From assembly GCF_003314995.1 (NCBI RefSeq), contig NZ_QNRH01000006.1, forward strand, positions 124,001 to 188,000: DNA of 64,000 bases, written 5' to 3'. Numbering within the stretch: the stretch's first letter is position 1; the number at the start of each line of letters is the position of its first letter. Positions 1-9,364 of this stretch are shown piece by piece. The notes under the pieces were generated by a model. It ran no database searches. It was not told the origin of the DNA and worked only from the letters and a program-made list of their open reading frames with translations. The translations under genes and the position numbers were made by a program. This DNA is from Pseudochrobactrum asaccharolyticum (lineage in GTDB: Bacteria > Pseudomonadota > Alphaproteobacteria > Rhizobiales > Rhizobiaceae).

Positions 1-1068
1 TGTGTCGCCGCCACCGGCAACAGAAACCAGCTTGCCCTGTTTGGTGCGCTCAGCTGCATGTTTGGCAGCGGATACTGTTGCCGCATCAAAAGGATGCAGT
101 TCAAAAGCACCGAGCGGGCCGTTCCATACCAGAGTGGAAGCGTCGCTGATCGCTGCATTGATACGGTCAACTGAGAGCGGACCCACATCCAGCATCATGC
201 CGTCATGCGGGATTGCATCCACACCATAGGTCTGATGCGGTGCATCTGCCGCGAAATGCCAGGCTACAACCGCATCAACCGGCAGGATAATCGCGCAATT
301 GGCGCTCTCAGCCTTTGCCATGATCGCGCGGGCTGTATCGGCCAGATCATGTTCGCAAAGCGATTTACCGACATCATGTCCCTGTGCTGCAAGGAAAGTA
401 TTAGCCATGCCGCCGCCGATCACCAGAGCATCAACCTTTTCAACGAGGTTGGAGAGCAGGTCGATCTTGGTGGAAACTTTGGCACCACCGACAATGGCGA
501 TCACCGGACGTACCGGCTGGCCGAGGCCTTTTTCCAGTGCGGTCAGTTCGGCTTCCATGGTGAGACCGGCATAGGCCGGCAGAATATGTGCCAGACCTTC
601 GGTGGAAGCATGAGCACGGTGTGCAGCCGAGAAAGCATCATTGACATAGATATCGCCGTTGGCTGCGAGCGCCTTGACGAAATCGGCGTCATTCTTTTCT
701 TCGCCCTTATGAAAACGGGTGTTTTCGAGGAGCAGAACATCACCGTCGTTCATCGCGTTGACAGCGGCAGCGGCTGCATCGCCGATGCAGTCTTTGGCGA
801 AAGCGACATGGTGCTTAACAGCATGTGCCAGAGCCGGAACGATCTGTTCTAACGAGAATTCAGCTTGTATCTCGCCTTTCGGACGACCGAAATGCGCGAG
901 CAGAATAACCTTCGCGCCACGTTCGCGTAACTTATTGATAGTCGGGATGATGCGGTCGATACGGGTCGTGTCCGAGACTTTGCCATCCTGCATCGGTACG
1001 TTCAGATCAACGCGAACGAGGACGCGCTTGGATGCAACATCGGCATCTTTGAGAGTGCGAAAATTCAT
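1..1068 (-). CDS. pgk: Phosphoglycerate kinase, C-terminus cut by window edge
   Basis: Transfers phosphate between 1,3-bisphosphoglycerate and ADP in lower glycolysis and gluconeogenesis, in the cytosol. The minus strand reads 356 codons from an ATG at 1068 with no stop before the window edge. The family is about 396 residues, so about 40 C-terminal residues lie outside. Visible family motifs are VRVDLNVP (residues 18-25), AHFGRPKG (58-65), [32 protein letters not shown] and WNGPLGAFE, all in the expected order. It is the third gene of a tkt-gap-pgk cluster, 92 nt downstream of gap, and a hairpin plus T-run lies between them. The start is the only good ATG and follows the GGAGAATTTTC stretch as RBS. 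Confidence 0.97.
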   Translation of the reverse strand, partial: MNFRTLKDADVASKRVLVRVDLNVPMQDGKVSDTTRIDRIIPTINKLRERGAKVILLAHFGRPKGEIQAEFSLEQIVPALAHAVKHHVAFAKDCIGDAAAAAVNAMNDGDVLLLENTRFHKGEEKNDADFVKALAANGDIYVNDAFSAAHRAHASTEGLAHILPAYAGLTMEAELTALEKGLGQPVRPVIAIVGGAKVSTKIDLLSNLVEKVDALVIGGGMANTFLAAQGHDVGKSLCEHDLADTARAIMAKAESANCAIILPVDAVVAWHFAADAPHQTYGVDAIPHDGMMLDVGPLSVDRINAAISDASTLVWNGPLGAFELHPFDAATVSAAKHAAERTKQGKLVSVAGGGDT

Positions 1069-1101
1069 GAAAATTCTCCGGTCGGATTGTGACGGATAAA
1101 T

Positions 1102-1133
1102 AAAAAGCCGCGCGTCCGATGTGGTCACGCGGC
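1102..1133 (-). terminator. Terminator-like hairpin between gap and pgk
   Basis: Read on the minus strand, GCCGCGTG pairs with CGCGCGGC and is followed by TTTTT. It sits just after the gap stop codon and before pgk. It could attenuate read-through from gap into pgk, so pgk may have its own promoter or receive partial read-through. Confidence 0.6.
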
Positions 1134-1160
1134 CTAAAATTCTGTTTTACGAAGAACAGA

Positions 1161-2168
1161 TTAGATCAGCTTGCCAAGCGCAACAGCAGTATCGCTCATG
1201 CGGTTTGAGAAGCCCCATTCATTGTCGTACCAGGTCAGGATACGCACCATGGTGCCTTCCATAACTTTGGTCTGATCCATGTGGAAGACGGATGAATGCG
1301 GGTTGTGGTTGAAGTCGATCGAAACCAGCGGCTCATCGGTAAATCCAAGAATGCCTTTGAGGCGGCCATTGGCAGCTTCGCGGATTGCATTGTTGATTTC
1401 TTCAACGGATGTTGCGCGCTTTGCTTCGAATGTCAGGTCAACAACGGAAACATTCGGAGTTGGTACGCGGATAGCAACGCCGTCGAGCTTGCCTTTAAGT
1501 TCCGGCAGAACCAGACCAACAGCTTTAGCAGCACCGGTTGAAGTCGGGATCATCGACAGGGCAGCAGCGCGGGCGCGATACAGATCCTTGTGCATGGTAT
1601 CCAGCGTCGGCTGGTCACCGGTATAGGAGTGGATCGTGGTCATGAAGCCTTTTTCAATGCCGATTGCGTCATTGAGAACCTGAGCCACCGGTGCAAGGCA
1701 GTTGGTGGTGCAGGAGGCGTTGGAAATAACCAGATGATCTTTGCTCAGCTTGTCGTGGTTGACGCCGTAAACAACAGTCAGGTCAGCATTGTCAGCAGGA
1801 GCGGAAACGATAACGCGCTTTGCACCGGCTTCCAGATGCAGGGCGGCTTTATCACGTGCAGTGAAGATGCCTGTGCATTCCAGAGCAATATCCACACCTT
1901 CAGCTGCCCAAGGCAGTTCGGCAGGATTACGCACAGCGTGAACTTTCATAGCACCGCGGCCAACATCAATGCTGTCGCCTTTAACGGTTACTTCAGCCGG
2001 AAAACGGCCGTGAACGCTGTCATAGCGCAGCAGATGCGCATTGGTTTCAACCGGACCCAGATCGTTGATTGCTACAACTTCGATATCGGTACGACCCGAT
2101 TCGATGATGGCGCGCAGGACGTTACGGCCGATACGACCAAAACCGTTGATAGCGACGCGAACTGCCAT
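1161..2168 (-). CDS. gap: Glyceraldehyde-3-phosphate dehydrogenase (type I)
   Basis: Oxidises and phosphorylates glyceraldehyde 3-phosphate to 1,3-bisphosphoglycerate with NAD(P); a cytosolic tetramer. At 335 residues it is full length. The Rossmann motif [11 protein letters not shown] is at residues 7-17 and the nucleotide-selecting Asp at 36 (INDLGP). The catalytic Cys is C153 in [11 protein letters not shown], and the C-terminal [12 protein letters not shown] is present. The INDL motif and a general resemblance to GapB-type enzymes mean an erythrose-4-phosphate dehydrogenase side activity cannot be excluded, but the position between tkt and pgk favours the glycolytic or gluconeogenic role. 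It follows tkt by 95 nt. Confidence 0.96.
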   Translation of the reverse strand: MAVRVAINGFGRIGRNVLRAIIESGRTDIEVVAINDLGPVETNAHLLRYDSVHGRFPAEVTVKGDSIDVGRGAMKVHAVRNPAELPWAAEGVDIALECTGIFTARDKAALHLEAGAKRVIVSAPADNADLTVVYGVNHDKLSKDHLVISNASCTTNCLAPVAQVLNDAIGIEKGFMTTIHSYTGDQPTLDTMHKDLYRARAAALSMIPTSTGAAKAVGLVLPELKGKLDGVAIRVPTPNVSVVDLTFEAKRATSVEEINNAIREAANGRLKGILGFTDEPLVSIDFNHNPHSSVFHMDQTKVMEGTMVRILTWYDNEWGFSNRMSDTAVALGKLI

Positions 2169-2223
2169 ATTAGAACTCCCGAAACTGTTCGATGTTTTGC
2201 AGCCTGTTTTTACAGGCTGAGAG

Positions 2224-2255
2224 AAAAAAGGACTGAACAGTTAACCCGTCCAGTC
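2224..2255 (-). terminator. Terminator-like hairpin between tkt and gap
   Basis: On the minus strand GGACTG pairs with CAGTCC across a 14-nt loop and is followed by TTTTTT. It starts 9 nt after the tkt stop. A second hairpin (2200-2219, CAGCCTGT/ACAGGCTG) follows in the gap leader. Together they suggest that tkt and gap are not simply co-transcribed. Confidence 0.5.
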
Positions 2256-2263
2256 CTGATAAA

Positions 2264-4249
2264 TTAGGCCAGCTTGGCTTCTGCAGCAGCAACAACAGCT
2301 TCTGCGGTGATGCCGAAATGCTTGTACAGATCATTGATCGGACCGGAAGCGCCGAAGCCCTTCATGCCGATGAATGTGCCGTTTTCGCCGATGAAGCGTT
2401 CCCAGCCCATGGAGATTGCAGCTTCAACCGCAATGCGAACCGGTGCAGTACCGATCAGAGCTTTCTGATAGGCTGCTGTCTGGTTTTCAAACAGCTCAAA
2501 GCAAGGAACGGAAACAACGCGTGTCGGAATGCCTTTGGCTTCCAGCAGGCCGCGAGCGTTCAGCGCGATTTCAACTTCCGAACCTGTCGCGAAAATGGTG
2601 ACCTTTGCATCATCCGATGCAGTGGCCAGCTCATAAGCACCATAGGCGCAGAGATTGTCATCATCATGCTGGGTACGCACGGTCGGCAGGTTCTGACGGG
2701 TCAGGGCCAGTGTCGACGGTGTTTTGGTGGAATTCAGTGCGAGCTGCCAGCATTCAGCGGTTTCAACCGCATCTGCCGGACGGAACACGAAATGGTTCGG
2801 AATAGCGCGCAGGGATGCCAGATGTTCAACCGGCTGGTGGGTCGGACCATCTTCGCCGAGACCGATGGAGTCATGGGTCATGACATAAGCAACGCGGATA
2901 CCCATCAGCGAGGACAGGCGCATAGCCGGACGTGCATAGTCAGCAAAGCACAGGAATGTACCAGAGTAAGGGATAACACCGCCATGCAGCGCCATACCGT
3001 TCATGGCAGCGGACATGCCGAGCTCACGAATACCGTAATGGATGAAACGGCCGTGATAGTTATCCGGTGTAACAGGCTTGGTCTGTGAGGTCAGCGTGTT
3101 GTTGGAACCGGTGAGGTCAGCGGAGCCGCCGATGGTTTCTGGTACAACGCCATTGATAACTTCCAGAGCCATTTCCGAAGATTTACGGGTGGCAACCTTA
3201 GGTTTGTCTTCCGAAAGCTTCTTCTTGTAGTCGATGATTGCCTGATCAAAGCCGCCTGGCAGATCGCCGCGCATACGGCGTTCAAATTCTGCACGAACGG
3301 ATGCATCAGCAGCAGCGAGACGCTTTTCCCATTCAACGCGCTTCTTGGCACCGTTCAGACCGGCCAGACGCCATGCGTCGAGAACATCCTGCGGGACAAC
3401 AAATGGTTCAGCTTCCCAGCCGAGAGCTTTGCGGGTTGCCGCAATTTCTTCTGCGCCAAGCGGCGAGCCGTGTGCTTTGCTGCTGCCGGCTTTGTTCGGC
3501 GAGCCAAAACCAATGGTGGTTTTGCAGGCGATCATGGTTGGCTTGTCAGAGGCTTTGGCAAATTCGATTGCTTTTGCAATCGCATCCTGATCGTGACCGT
3601 CAACTTTGACTGTGTTCCAGCCGGATGCTTCAAAACGTGCGCACTGGTTGGTCGAGTCGGTCAGCGAGATCGGGCCGTCGATGGAAATGTTGTTGTCATC
3701 CCAGAGAACGATCAGGCGGTTCAGTTTGAGGTGACCGGCCATGGAAATTGCTTCCTGGCTGATACCTTCCATCAGGCAGCCGTCACCAACCAGAACATAG
3801 GTGTGGTGGTTGACGAGATCATCACCGAATTCTGCATTCAGAATGCGTTCTGCCAGTGCCATACCAACGCCGTTGGCAATACCCTGACCGAGCGGGCCGG
3901 TTGTGGTTTCGATACCGGCAGCATGACCATATTCCGGATGACCGGCGGTACGGGCGCCGAGCTGGCGGAAGTTTTTGATTTCATCAAGGGAGATGTCTTC
4001 ATAACCGGTCAGATACATCAGGGAATAAAGCAGCATCGAGCCATGGCCTGCGGACAGGACAAAACGGTCACGGTCAGGCCATGTGGTGTTCTGCGGATCA
4101 TGGGACATGAAACGGGTATAAAGAGTGGTCGCAATATCAGCTGCGCCCATTGGCAGGCCCGGATGGCCCGAATTTGCTTTTTCTACTGCGTCCACAGACA
4201 GGAAGCGGATCGCGTTGGCCATCTGGTTCTGTTTATCGGAATTACTCAT
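2264..4249 (-). CDS. tkt: Transketolase
   Basis: Thiamine-diphosphate enzyme moving two-carbon ketol units between sugar phosphates, linking the pentose phosphate pathway with glycolysis. It has 661 residues, the usual length. The N-terminal diphosphate-binding domain shows SGHPG (27-31), the GDG motif at 155-157 and the closing NN at 186-187. The pyrimidine domain has [13 protein letters not shown] with the catalytic Glu, then [15 protein letters not shown]. It is the first gene of the tkt-gap-pgk cluster. The 420-nt gap upstream, shared with a divergently transcribed small gene, should hold its promoter. Confidence 0.97.
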   Translation of the reverse strand: MSNSDKQNQMANAIRFLSVDAVEKANSGHPGLPMGAADIATTLYTRFMSHDPQNTTWPDRDRFVLSAGHGSMLLYSLMYLTGYEDISLDEIKNFRQLGARTAGHPEYGHAAGIETTTGPLGQGIANGVGMALAERILNAEFGDDLVNHHTYVLVGDGCLMEGISQEAISMAGHLKLNRLIVLWDDNNISIDGPISLTDSTNQCARFEASGWNTVKVDGHDQDAIAKAIEFAKASDKPTMIACKTTIGFGSPNKAGSSKAHGSPLGAEEIAATRKALGWEAEPFVVPQDVLDAWRLAGLNGAKKRVEWEKRLAAADASVRAEFERRMRGDLPGGFDQAIIDYKKKLSEDKPKVATRKSSEMALEVINGVVPETIGGSADLTGSNNTLTSQTKPVTPDNYHGRFIHYGIRELGMSAAMNGMALHGGVIPYSGTFLCFADYARPAMRLSSLMGIRVAYVMTHDSIGLGEDGPTHQPVEHLASLRAIPNHFVFRPADAVETAECWQLALNSTKTPSTLALTRQNLPTVRTQHDDDNLCAYGAYELATASDDAKVTIFATGSEVEIALNARGLLEAKGIPTRVVSVPCFELFENQTAAYQKALIGTAPVRIAVEAAISMGWERFIGENGTFIGMKGFGASGPINDLYKHFGITAEAVVAAAEAKLA

Positions 4250-4669
4250 GGTTTCGGCTGTCTTTCCTGTGGTGCCTGCTCATGCGTTGAAGTTGGTATT
4301 AGCTTCAGACATCAGCAGATTTGTGAGCATTAGACCATAACTTGCAGTAAAAGGGTAAAAACGCCTCGTCTGCAAGGGTTGGCGACACATAACATTTGCA
4401 TGAAGAGAGTCAACAAAGCGCTGGCATTCTGCACGCATATCAAAGCCTTTCGGGCCTGCATGCGACACAGTGTGCGCTCTTAAAACGGTTAAGTTGCGGC
4501 AAATACCTCTCTGAGCCTGTGTGGATTATCGTGTATGAGTTAACGGCTTTGTGTGACATTTGTTGCTTCACAGCATTGTGCTTATTAAAGTGATGCAAAA
4601 TCTGCCGCTTCCGGCATGACGATTCGGCCTTATTTTCAAAAGAAGCCGTTATCGGCAAAGGGAAACAAT
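4250..4669. other. Intergenic divergent promoter region, no gene seen
   Basis: This 420-nt gap separates tkt (minus) from the small coiled-coil gene (plus). Open frames here are short, lack ribosome binding sites and resemble no family. It presumably carries promoters for both directions. I see no convincing RNA gene or repeat. Confidence 0.5.
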
Positions 4670-4942
4670 ATGGCTTCGGAAATTACGCTGAGACAGGCAA
4701 TCGAACAACTGGAAAAAGCAATGACAACTCTTGAACAGGCTGTGGAATTACGGCTTGAGAAAGAGGGCGACTTTTCGGAGGCGGAAGAGGAAGTGCAGCG
4801 CATGAATGCTGACCGTTCCAAACTGGCGCAGGAACTTGATTTGTCTGAGGCGCGGGCGGAGCGGCTGGAGACAGCCAATCGTGAAGTATCACGGCGGCTG
4901 GTGACAGCAATGGAAACAATCCGCACGGTTTTAGATCGTTGA
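4670..4942 (+). CDS. Small coiled-coil protein, DUF4164-like
   Basis: A 90-residue protein of unknown function, almost entirely predicted as charged alpha helix: Glu/Lys/Arg-rich with leucine heptads over residues 5-85, no signal peptide and no membrane segment. Size, composition and position directly before zapA match the DUF4164 proteins found at this place in Brucella and relatives. An ATG at 4670 is preferred over an upstream in-frame ATG at 4616 because AAAGGGA sits just before it. It lies 97 nt upstream of zapA on the same strand, so a link with cell division is possible but is inferred from context alone. Confidence 0.75.
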   Translation: MASEITLRQAIEQLEKAMTTLEQAVELRLEKEGDFSEAEEEVQRMNADRSKLAQELDLSEARAERLETANREVSRRLVTAMETIRTVLDR

Positions 4943-5039
4943 GATTGTTGAGACGCTTGTCTGACAAAATTTAGCGGCTATTTATTGTTCTACAGCCTGC
5001 GTGAGGCACAATAACAAGAAACGGCGATACGGAGGTTCC

Positions 5040-5405
5040 ATGGCTACAGTAACAGTGACGATCGATGGCAAAGCCTATCGTATGGCCTGTGACGAAGGAC
5101 AGGAAGAGCATCTCTCCGGTCTTGCAGACCGTCTTGATCAATATGTCATGCATCTCAAAGGCTCCTTCGGTGAAATCGGTGATCAGCGTCTGACGGTGAT
5201 GGCCGGTATTATGGTGATGGATGAGCTGGTTGAGCTGCAAAAGCGTATGCAGGGACTGGAAAATGAAGCGGAAACGCTGCGCCGCTCCCGTGATGATGCA
5301 TTATCACGCGCCGATAAAAGCGACAGCGCACTGACCGAAGCCGTGGCGCGCGCTGCCCAGCAGATCGAAGGACTGGCCCGCAAGATCGCCCCGCGCGGCA
5401 ATTGA
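5040..5405 (+). CDS. zapA: Cell division protein ZapA
   Basis: ZapA binds FtsZ and bundles protofilaments at the division ring. The 121-residue protein begins with the typical beta-strand head, VTVTIDGKAYRMACDEGQEE (residues 4-23). It continues with LADRLDQYV and a long C-terminal coiled coil (about 55-110). The ATG at 5040 is preceded by GGAGG and fixes the start; an in-frame ATG at 5001 would add 13 non-family residues. The order zapA, 6S RNA, 5-formyl-THF cyclo-ligase is conserved from gamma- to alphaproteobacteria and supports the call. Confidence 0.93.
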   Translation: MATVTVTIDGKAYRMACDEGQEEHLSGLADRLDQYVMHLKGSFGEIGDQRLTVMAGIMVMDELVELQKRMQGLENEAETLRRSRDDALSRADKSDSALTEAVARAAQQIEGLARKIAPRGN

Positions 5406-5539
5406 GCCGTTTGTACTGATTTCATTAAACTTATTTGAAAGCTGAGCCGCTTACGGACGAAATCTGCGCTCAGAAAAAAATCTCTGTGCGCACGAATGCC
5501 CTCTGGCGCAACGCCTTGTAAATCTCTATATTGAGAACA

Positions 5540-5705
5540 GGCGAACTGCACATCCCGACAGAAGACACTTATACCTCGGGGCCTTACTGATCTTTAGGGA
5601 GCTGTCCCTGGAGAGGCTCCTGGGCTTCTTCACACGGCGCCCACCTACGTTGTAGGCACCCAGAGGATCAACCTCTTCATCGTTTGTCGTGGTCGCCACT
5701 TTTTC
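5540..5705 (+). ncRNA. ssrS: 6S RNA
   Basis: 6S RNA mimics an open promoter and sequesters housekeeping RNA polymerase in stationary phase. The region between zapA and the cyclo-ligase has no credible gene but can form the long irregular 6S rod. GGCGA (5540-5544) pairs with TCGCC (5692-5696), and GACAGA (5557-5562) pairs with TTTGTC (5683-5688). The interior carries the strongly conserved alphaproteobacterial blocks TCGGGGCCTTACTGATC and GGCGCCCACCTACGTTGTAG. A TATATT at 5527-5532 lies at the right distance to be the -10 element. The ends are approximate, to within about 5 nt. Confidence 0.88.
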
Positions 5706-5776
5706 TCTTTGCTCTAAAGTTTGCAATTTGCCCGCTTATTCTGTTTTATCAGGCAGAATAATGACAGGGGGCAGAT

Positions 5777-6370
5777 GTGCATATTGATGATCTGAAATTA
5801 CACAAAGCAGAGATCCGCAAATCTGTATTGCAGGCACGCAATGCGCTCCCTGAAGCTTTGCGCCATGCTGCTGCTCAGTCTGTTATCCGGCATTTCTCAA
5901 ACGGAATGACTCTGCCCGCAAAATCCTGTGTCTCCGGCTTCTGGCCGATCCGCTCGGAAATTGATCCGCGCCCGCTGATGCGAGAGCTTGAAGCGCAGGG
6001 GATGACGCTGTGTGTGCCTGCCATTCTGGATGCGCAGACCATTGAATTTCGAGCCATGTCTTTTGGTGATGCGCTGGTTGAAACCGGCTTTGGTACGATG
6101 GGGCCGCCTGCTGATGCACCTGTTGTTGACCCCGATATTATGCTGATACCGCTGGCGGCTTTTGACCGTGCAGGCAACCGGATCGGCTATGGTGCTGGCT
6201 ATTATGACCGCGCAATTGCCGCTTTACACCAGAAAAATAAGCATCCTGTGCTGATAGGTGTTGCGTTTGATGCGCAACGGGTAGATCACATAGCCCATGA
6301 GCCACATGATGTGGCATTGGATTATATTCTGACAGAAACCGGACTTATTGCGGCATCGCCACAGGGATAG
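5777..6370 (+). CDS. 5-formyltetrahydrofolate cyclo-ligase
   Basis: Converts 5-formyl-THF to 5,10-methenyl-THF with ATP, returning an inhibitory folate to one-carbon metabolism. The 197 residues include the basic helix near the N-terminus (KAEIRKSVLQARNAL), GFWPIRSEIDPRPLM, and the C-terminal signature IPLAAFDRAGNRIGYGAGYYDR that binds ATP and Mg. The start is a GTG at 5777 preceded by AGGGGG. The conserved neighbourhood zapA-6S RNA-cyclo-ligase is the same as in E. coli (ygfA), where 6S and this gene share a transcript. Confidence 0.93.
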   Translation: MHIDDLKLHKAEIRKSVLQARNALPEALRHAAAQSVIRHFSNGMTLPAKSCVSGFWPIRSEIDPRPLMRELEAQGMTLCVPAILDAQTIEFRAMSFGDALVETGFGTMGPPADAPVVDPDIMLIPLAAFDRAGNRIGYGAGYYDRAIAALHQKNKHPVLIGVAFDAQRVDHIAHEPHDVALDYILTETGLIAASPQG

Positions 6371-6392
6371 TTGCGTGATACTTGCGGGGATC

Positions 6393-6442
6393 AGAGCATT
6401 TTCGAGCCAGAAGTTGAAACCGGCTTTGCGTTAGGAAATGCA
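6393..6442. repeat. Short palindromic repeat remnant
   Basis: An AGAGCATTTT start and a GGAAATGC end with internal AGCC/GGCT pairing resemble the imperfect AGAGC-bounded palindromes elsewhere in the window. It fills much of the gap between the cyclo-ligase and the YmdB-like gene. Confidence 0.35.
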
Positions 6443-6471
6443 TACAAACAAGAAGCAGGTTTGAAGGATCT

Positions 6472-7296
6472 ATGCGTTTTCTTTTCTTGGGTGATATGGT
6501 TGGCCGTACCGGCCGCACAGCAGTTTTCGAAAAATTACCGGGTTTGATTTCTGATCTGAAATTGGATTTCGTGGTCGTCAATGGCGAGAATGCTGCCGGT
6601 GGCTTTGGTGTTACCGAAGATATTTTCCATGAAACCATTCGTGCCGGTGCCGATGTTATGACAACCGGCAATCATGTCTGGGATCAGCGCGAGGCGCTGG
6701 AATTTTCCCGCCGCGAAGATCGCTTTCTGCGTCCGGCCAATTTCCCGAAAGGCACTGCGGGCAAAGGCTCCGGTCTCTATATTGCTAAAAACGGTGCGCG
6801 GGTTCTCGTTGCCAATATTATGGGACGTGTTTTCATGCATCCCGATCTGGATGATCCGTTTAAAGCCGGTGAGGATATTCTCGGTGCTTGCCCGCTTGGT
6901 GAGCAGGCCGATGCGGTGATTTTTGACTTCCATGCGGAAGCCACCAGTGAAAAGCAGTGCTTTGGTCATTTTGTCGACGGCCGCGCCAGTCTGGTTGTGG
7001 GGACGCATACCCATGTACCGACAGCAGATTGCCAGATTTTGAGCAATGGCACAGCCTATATGTCCGATGCCGGTATGTGCGGTGATTATGATTCATCGCT
7101 TGGCATGGATAAAGAAGAGCCGCTGAACCGCTTCCTCTCGAAAGTGCCTAAAGGTCGTTTTGAAGTTGCCAGCGGGCCAGCCACCATTTGCGGTGTTGGT
7201 GTGGAAATTTCTGACCGCACAGGTCTGGCAGAAAAAGCCGCACCATTGCGCATCGGGCCACGGCTGGAAGAAACGATCCCTTCCTTCTGGCGCTGA
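6472..7296 (+). CDS. YmdB-type metallophosphoesterase (TIGR00282 family)
   Basis: Dinuclear-metal phosphoesterase; the Bacillus relative YmdB hydrolyses 2',3'-cyclic nucleotides and influences global gene expression. The 274 residues carry the family metal ligands in order: FLGDMVGRTGR (D8), NGENAAGGFG (N40, E41), TGNHVWDQRE (N68, H69), DFHAEATSEK with the second His, and GTHTHVPTAD (paired His). The protein looks complete and lacks a signal peptide, so it is cytosolic. It is followed by a strong terminator at 7327. The cellular role in alphaproteobacteria is not established. Confidence 0.9.
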   Translation: MRFLFLGDMVGRTGRTAVFEKLPGLISDLKLDFVVVNGENAAGGFGVTEDIFHETIRAGADVMTTGNHVWDQREALEFSRREDRFLRPANFPKGTAGKGSGLYIAKNGARVLVANIMGRVFMHPDLDDPFKAGEDILGACPLGEQADAVIFDFHAEATSEKQCFGHFVDGRASLVVGTHTHVPTADCQILSNGTAYMSDAGMCGDYDSSLGMDKEEPLNRFLSKVPKGRFEVASGPATICGVGVEISDRTGLAEKAAPLRIGPRLEETIPSFWR

Positions 7297-7326
7297 TTTT
7301 CAGACAACAGATTATGTATAATCAGA

Positions 7327-7358
7327 CCCGCATATCTTTAATGATATGCGGGTTTTTT
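7327..7358 (+). terminator. Intrinsic terminator after the YmdB-like gene
   Basis: Ten-base perfect arms CCCGCATATC/GATATGCGGG with a 6-nt loop are followed by TTTTTT. Confidence 0.9.
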
Positions 7359-7528
7359 ATGCCGAGGCAGCGAAATATTTCAGTAAGAAATAAAATGTTG
7401 GGGTTCTGTTTTATTGAAAACCCGACATTCTTTTCCCATGTGCTGATCTCATGATTTCGTGAGTTTACGAAATGTTGTTTTTAAATTTGCAGATCTATCA
7501 ATAATTCTTCGACGCAAAGGGCGCCTGA

Positions 7529-8275
7529 ATGGAATTTTTCGCTGAGTATTTTGGTTTTTTAAACAGTCCCGCGGGATGGGCTGCCCTGATCACATTGCTG
7601 ATTATGGAAATTGTTCTCGGTATTGATAATCTGATCTTCATTTCCATTCTCACCAATAAATTGCCTGAGCATCAGCAGGCGAAAGCGCGTCGTATTGGTA
7701 TCGGTGCTGCTTTGATCCTGCGCCTCGGACTGCTTTTCACGGTTTCCATTATCGTACAGATGAAAGATCCGGTAATTGAAGCCTTCGGCCAGAGTTTCTC
7801 ATGGCGTGATATTATTCTGATTGTCGGTGGTCTGTTCCTTGTGTGGAAGGCGACCAAAGAAATTCACCACACGGTTGACCCGAATGACAGTATTGAAGCA
7901 GGTGCGGGTAAAGTCGCTATGCTGAGCATGGGTGCTGCAATTACGCAGATTCTGTTGCTTGATCTGGTGTTCTCGGTCGACAGTATTATTACTGCGGTTG
8001 GTATGACCGATGAGATCGTCATTATGGTGATCGCGGTTGTTGGTGCTGTTACAGTGATGTTGCTTGCTGCTGATCCGCTGTCACGCTTTATCGGTAAGAA
8101 CCCGACAATCGTTATGCTGGCGCTGGGCTTCCTGCTGATGATCGGCATGACATTGATCGCTGACGGTTTCGGCTTCCACGTACCAAAGGGTTATATCTAT
8201 GCGGCTATGGGCTTCTCGGCGCTGGTCGAAATCCTGAATATGATGGCACGCCGTCGCAGAAAATCTGCTGAATAA
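7529..8275 (+). CDS. TerC/YgdQ-family integral membrane protein
   Basis: An integral membrane protein of 248 residues with about seven hydrophobic segments. The family signature is visible: acidic residues inside membrane helices in [13 protein letters not shown] (near residue 28) and a second copy [14 protein letters not shown] (near 147). Members are implicated in metal ion (manganese) export or in metal loading of secreted proteins; which applies here is unknown. It is flanked by terminators on both sides, so it is probably monocistronic, and the 230-nt upstream gap is AT-rich and holds its promoter. I see no manganese riboswitch there. Confidence 0.88.
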   Translation: MEFFAEYFGFLNSPAGWAALITLLIMEIVLGIDNLIFISILTNKLPEHQQAKARRIGIGAALILRLGLLFTVSIIVQMKDPVIEAFGQSFSWRDIILIVGGLFLVWKATKEIHHTVDPNDSIEAGAGKVAMLSMGAAITQILLLDLVFSVDSIITAVGMTDEIVIMVIAVVGAVTVMLLAADPLSRFIGKNPTIVMLALGFLLMIGMTLIADGFGFHVPKGYIYAAMGFSALVEILNMMARRRRKSAE

Positions 8276-8300
8276 TCTGACGTAAAATATCTATGAAAAA

Positions 8301-8335
8301 GCCCCGTTGCAGCGATCTGCAACGGGGCTTTTATT
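8301..8335. terminator. Strong terminator, probably bidirectional
   Basis: Twelve-base perfect arms GCCCCGTTGCAG/CTGCAACGGGGC with a 4-nt loop have an A-run before and a T-run after. It lies between the convergent terC-like gene and bioY and could serve both. Confidence 0.9.
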
Positions 8336-8460
8336 TTGCCTTATAACCAAAACTCTATGAGTATGACTCATTGAGTTTTGGTTAAGCCAGAGTGGCGATT
8401 GAACTTTTTCAAGGCGTGATGCGTCAGCATCTAGAGCGCCTTGGTATTATGGGGCAATTT

Positions 8461-9030
8461 TTATTTACGGAAAGAAGCTTTCAGGATCGAAGCGCCGAGA
8501 GCGGATTTGATCAGCGCGCCGATGATGAATGGCGCAACGCCAACAATCAGAGCTTTTTCAGCGCCGATTGTCAGGCTCAGCCATGCAGCGCCGAGGCCCA
8601 GAGCCAGGATATTGGCTGTCAGGAAGGTTACGAAAGCTTTTGGCAGGCTGCTGCCGTTCCAGCCGCGTTCAGCCATATAGCCTGTGAGGGCTGCGATAAC
8701 TGGGAATGCAAACAGGTATCCGGCTGTCGGGCCAGCGAAAGCTGCCAGAGTGCCGTTGCCGCCTGCCAGAACCGGCATGCCCATTGCTGCTTCACCGAGC
8801 CATGCAAGCACGGTCAGTGCGCCAAGGCGCCAGCCGTAGAGTGCGCCGATCAGCGGCACAACCAGTGTCTGCAGAGTGATTGGCACCGGCAGCATTGGTA
8901 CAGTGATCTGGGAGGTAAGCGCGAGAATCATGGTGCCGGAAATTACGGCAAACAATTTCATGGCCACGCTGCGGTTGTCGAGGTTGAGCGGGCTGAAAGC
9001 CGGTTTGCGAACTGCATGTGCGAGAGACAT
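8461..9030 (-). CDS. bioY: Biotin transporter BioY (S component)
   Basis: Substrate-binding membrane subunit for biotin uptake, working alone or with an ECF energy module. The 189 residues contain about six hydrophobic segments and the BioY motifs: QITVPMLPVPITLQTL, ALYGWRLGALTVLAWLGEAAMGMPV, and GPTAGYLFAFPVIAALTGYMAERGW. The start at 9030 is chosen because AAGGAGCT precedes it; a longer frame begins at 9060. No bioM/bioN neighbours are seen here. Two BioR operator matches lie upstream (9153-9162 and 9339-9348), and the adjacent upstream gene is the probable repressor BioR. Confidence 0.95.
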   Translation of the reverse strand: MSLAHAVRKPAFSPLNLDNRSVAMKLFAVISGTMILALTSQITVPMLPVPITLQTLVVPLIGALYGWRLGALTVLAWLGEAAMGMPVLAGGNGTLAAFAGPTAGYLFAFPVIAALTGYMAERGWNGSSLPKAFVTFLTANILALGLGAAWLSLTIGAEKALIVGVAPFIIGALIKSALGASILKASFRK

Positions 9031-9152
9031 GAGAAGCTCCTTAAAGCATTTCGGTGTCAAACGATGTTATTTGACGGCCACGATAATGCGGCAAAATAAA
9101 ATGAGAGTACGTGACGCAGGGAAATTAAAAGATACGCCGCACTCTGGTGAAA

Positions 9153-9162
9153 TTATAGATAG
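9153..9162. promoter_or_regulatory. BioR box upstream of bioY
   Basis: The minus strand reads CTATCTATAA, one mismatch from the published BioR operator consensus TTATCTATAA. It lies 123 nt upstream of the bioY start codon, inside the likely promoter region. Confidence 0.65.
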
Positions 9163-9338
9163 TTTGCATAAGGCATCTATCACAGAAATCATTAAGTGAA
9201 TTTATGCGGCTTGGCCAGCCAGAATGACAGGAAAATTGTTTATAGTTTGATGCTGCCGGAGTGGATTATATCATCTCAGCTGGCGAATAAATAATCCGTC
9301 TGACATTGCTGGTCTGCAGTATCGGGGTTTATTGGTTT

Positions 9339-9348
9339 TTATAGATAA
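9339..9348. promoter_or_regulatory. Perfect BioR box in the bioR-bioY gap
   Basis: TTATAGATAA is the exact complement of the BioR consensus TTATCTATAA. It sits 17 nt past the bioR stop codon and 309 nt before the bioY start. Repression of bioY from a distal site, or of a small transcript from this gap, are both possible. Confidence 0.7.
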
Positions 9349-9364
9349 TTTGAAAGTGCGGAAA

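Noticed and set aside
5526-5726. 66-codon frame antisense to the 6S RNA
   Set aside because: No RBS or homology, and the region is explained by a structured RNA.
8392-9099. 235-codon plus-strand frame over bioY
   Set aside because: Cys/His/Gln-rich nonsense composition; bioY on the other strand is clear.
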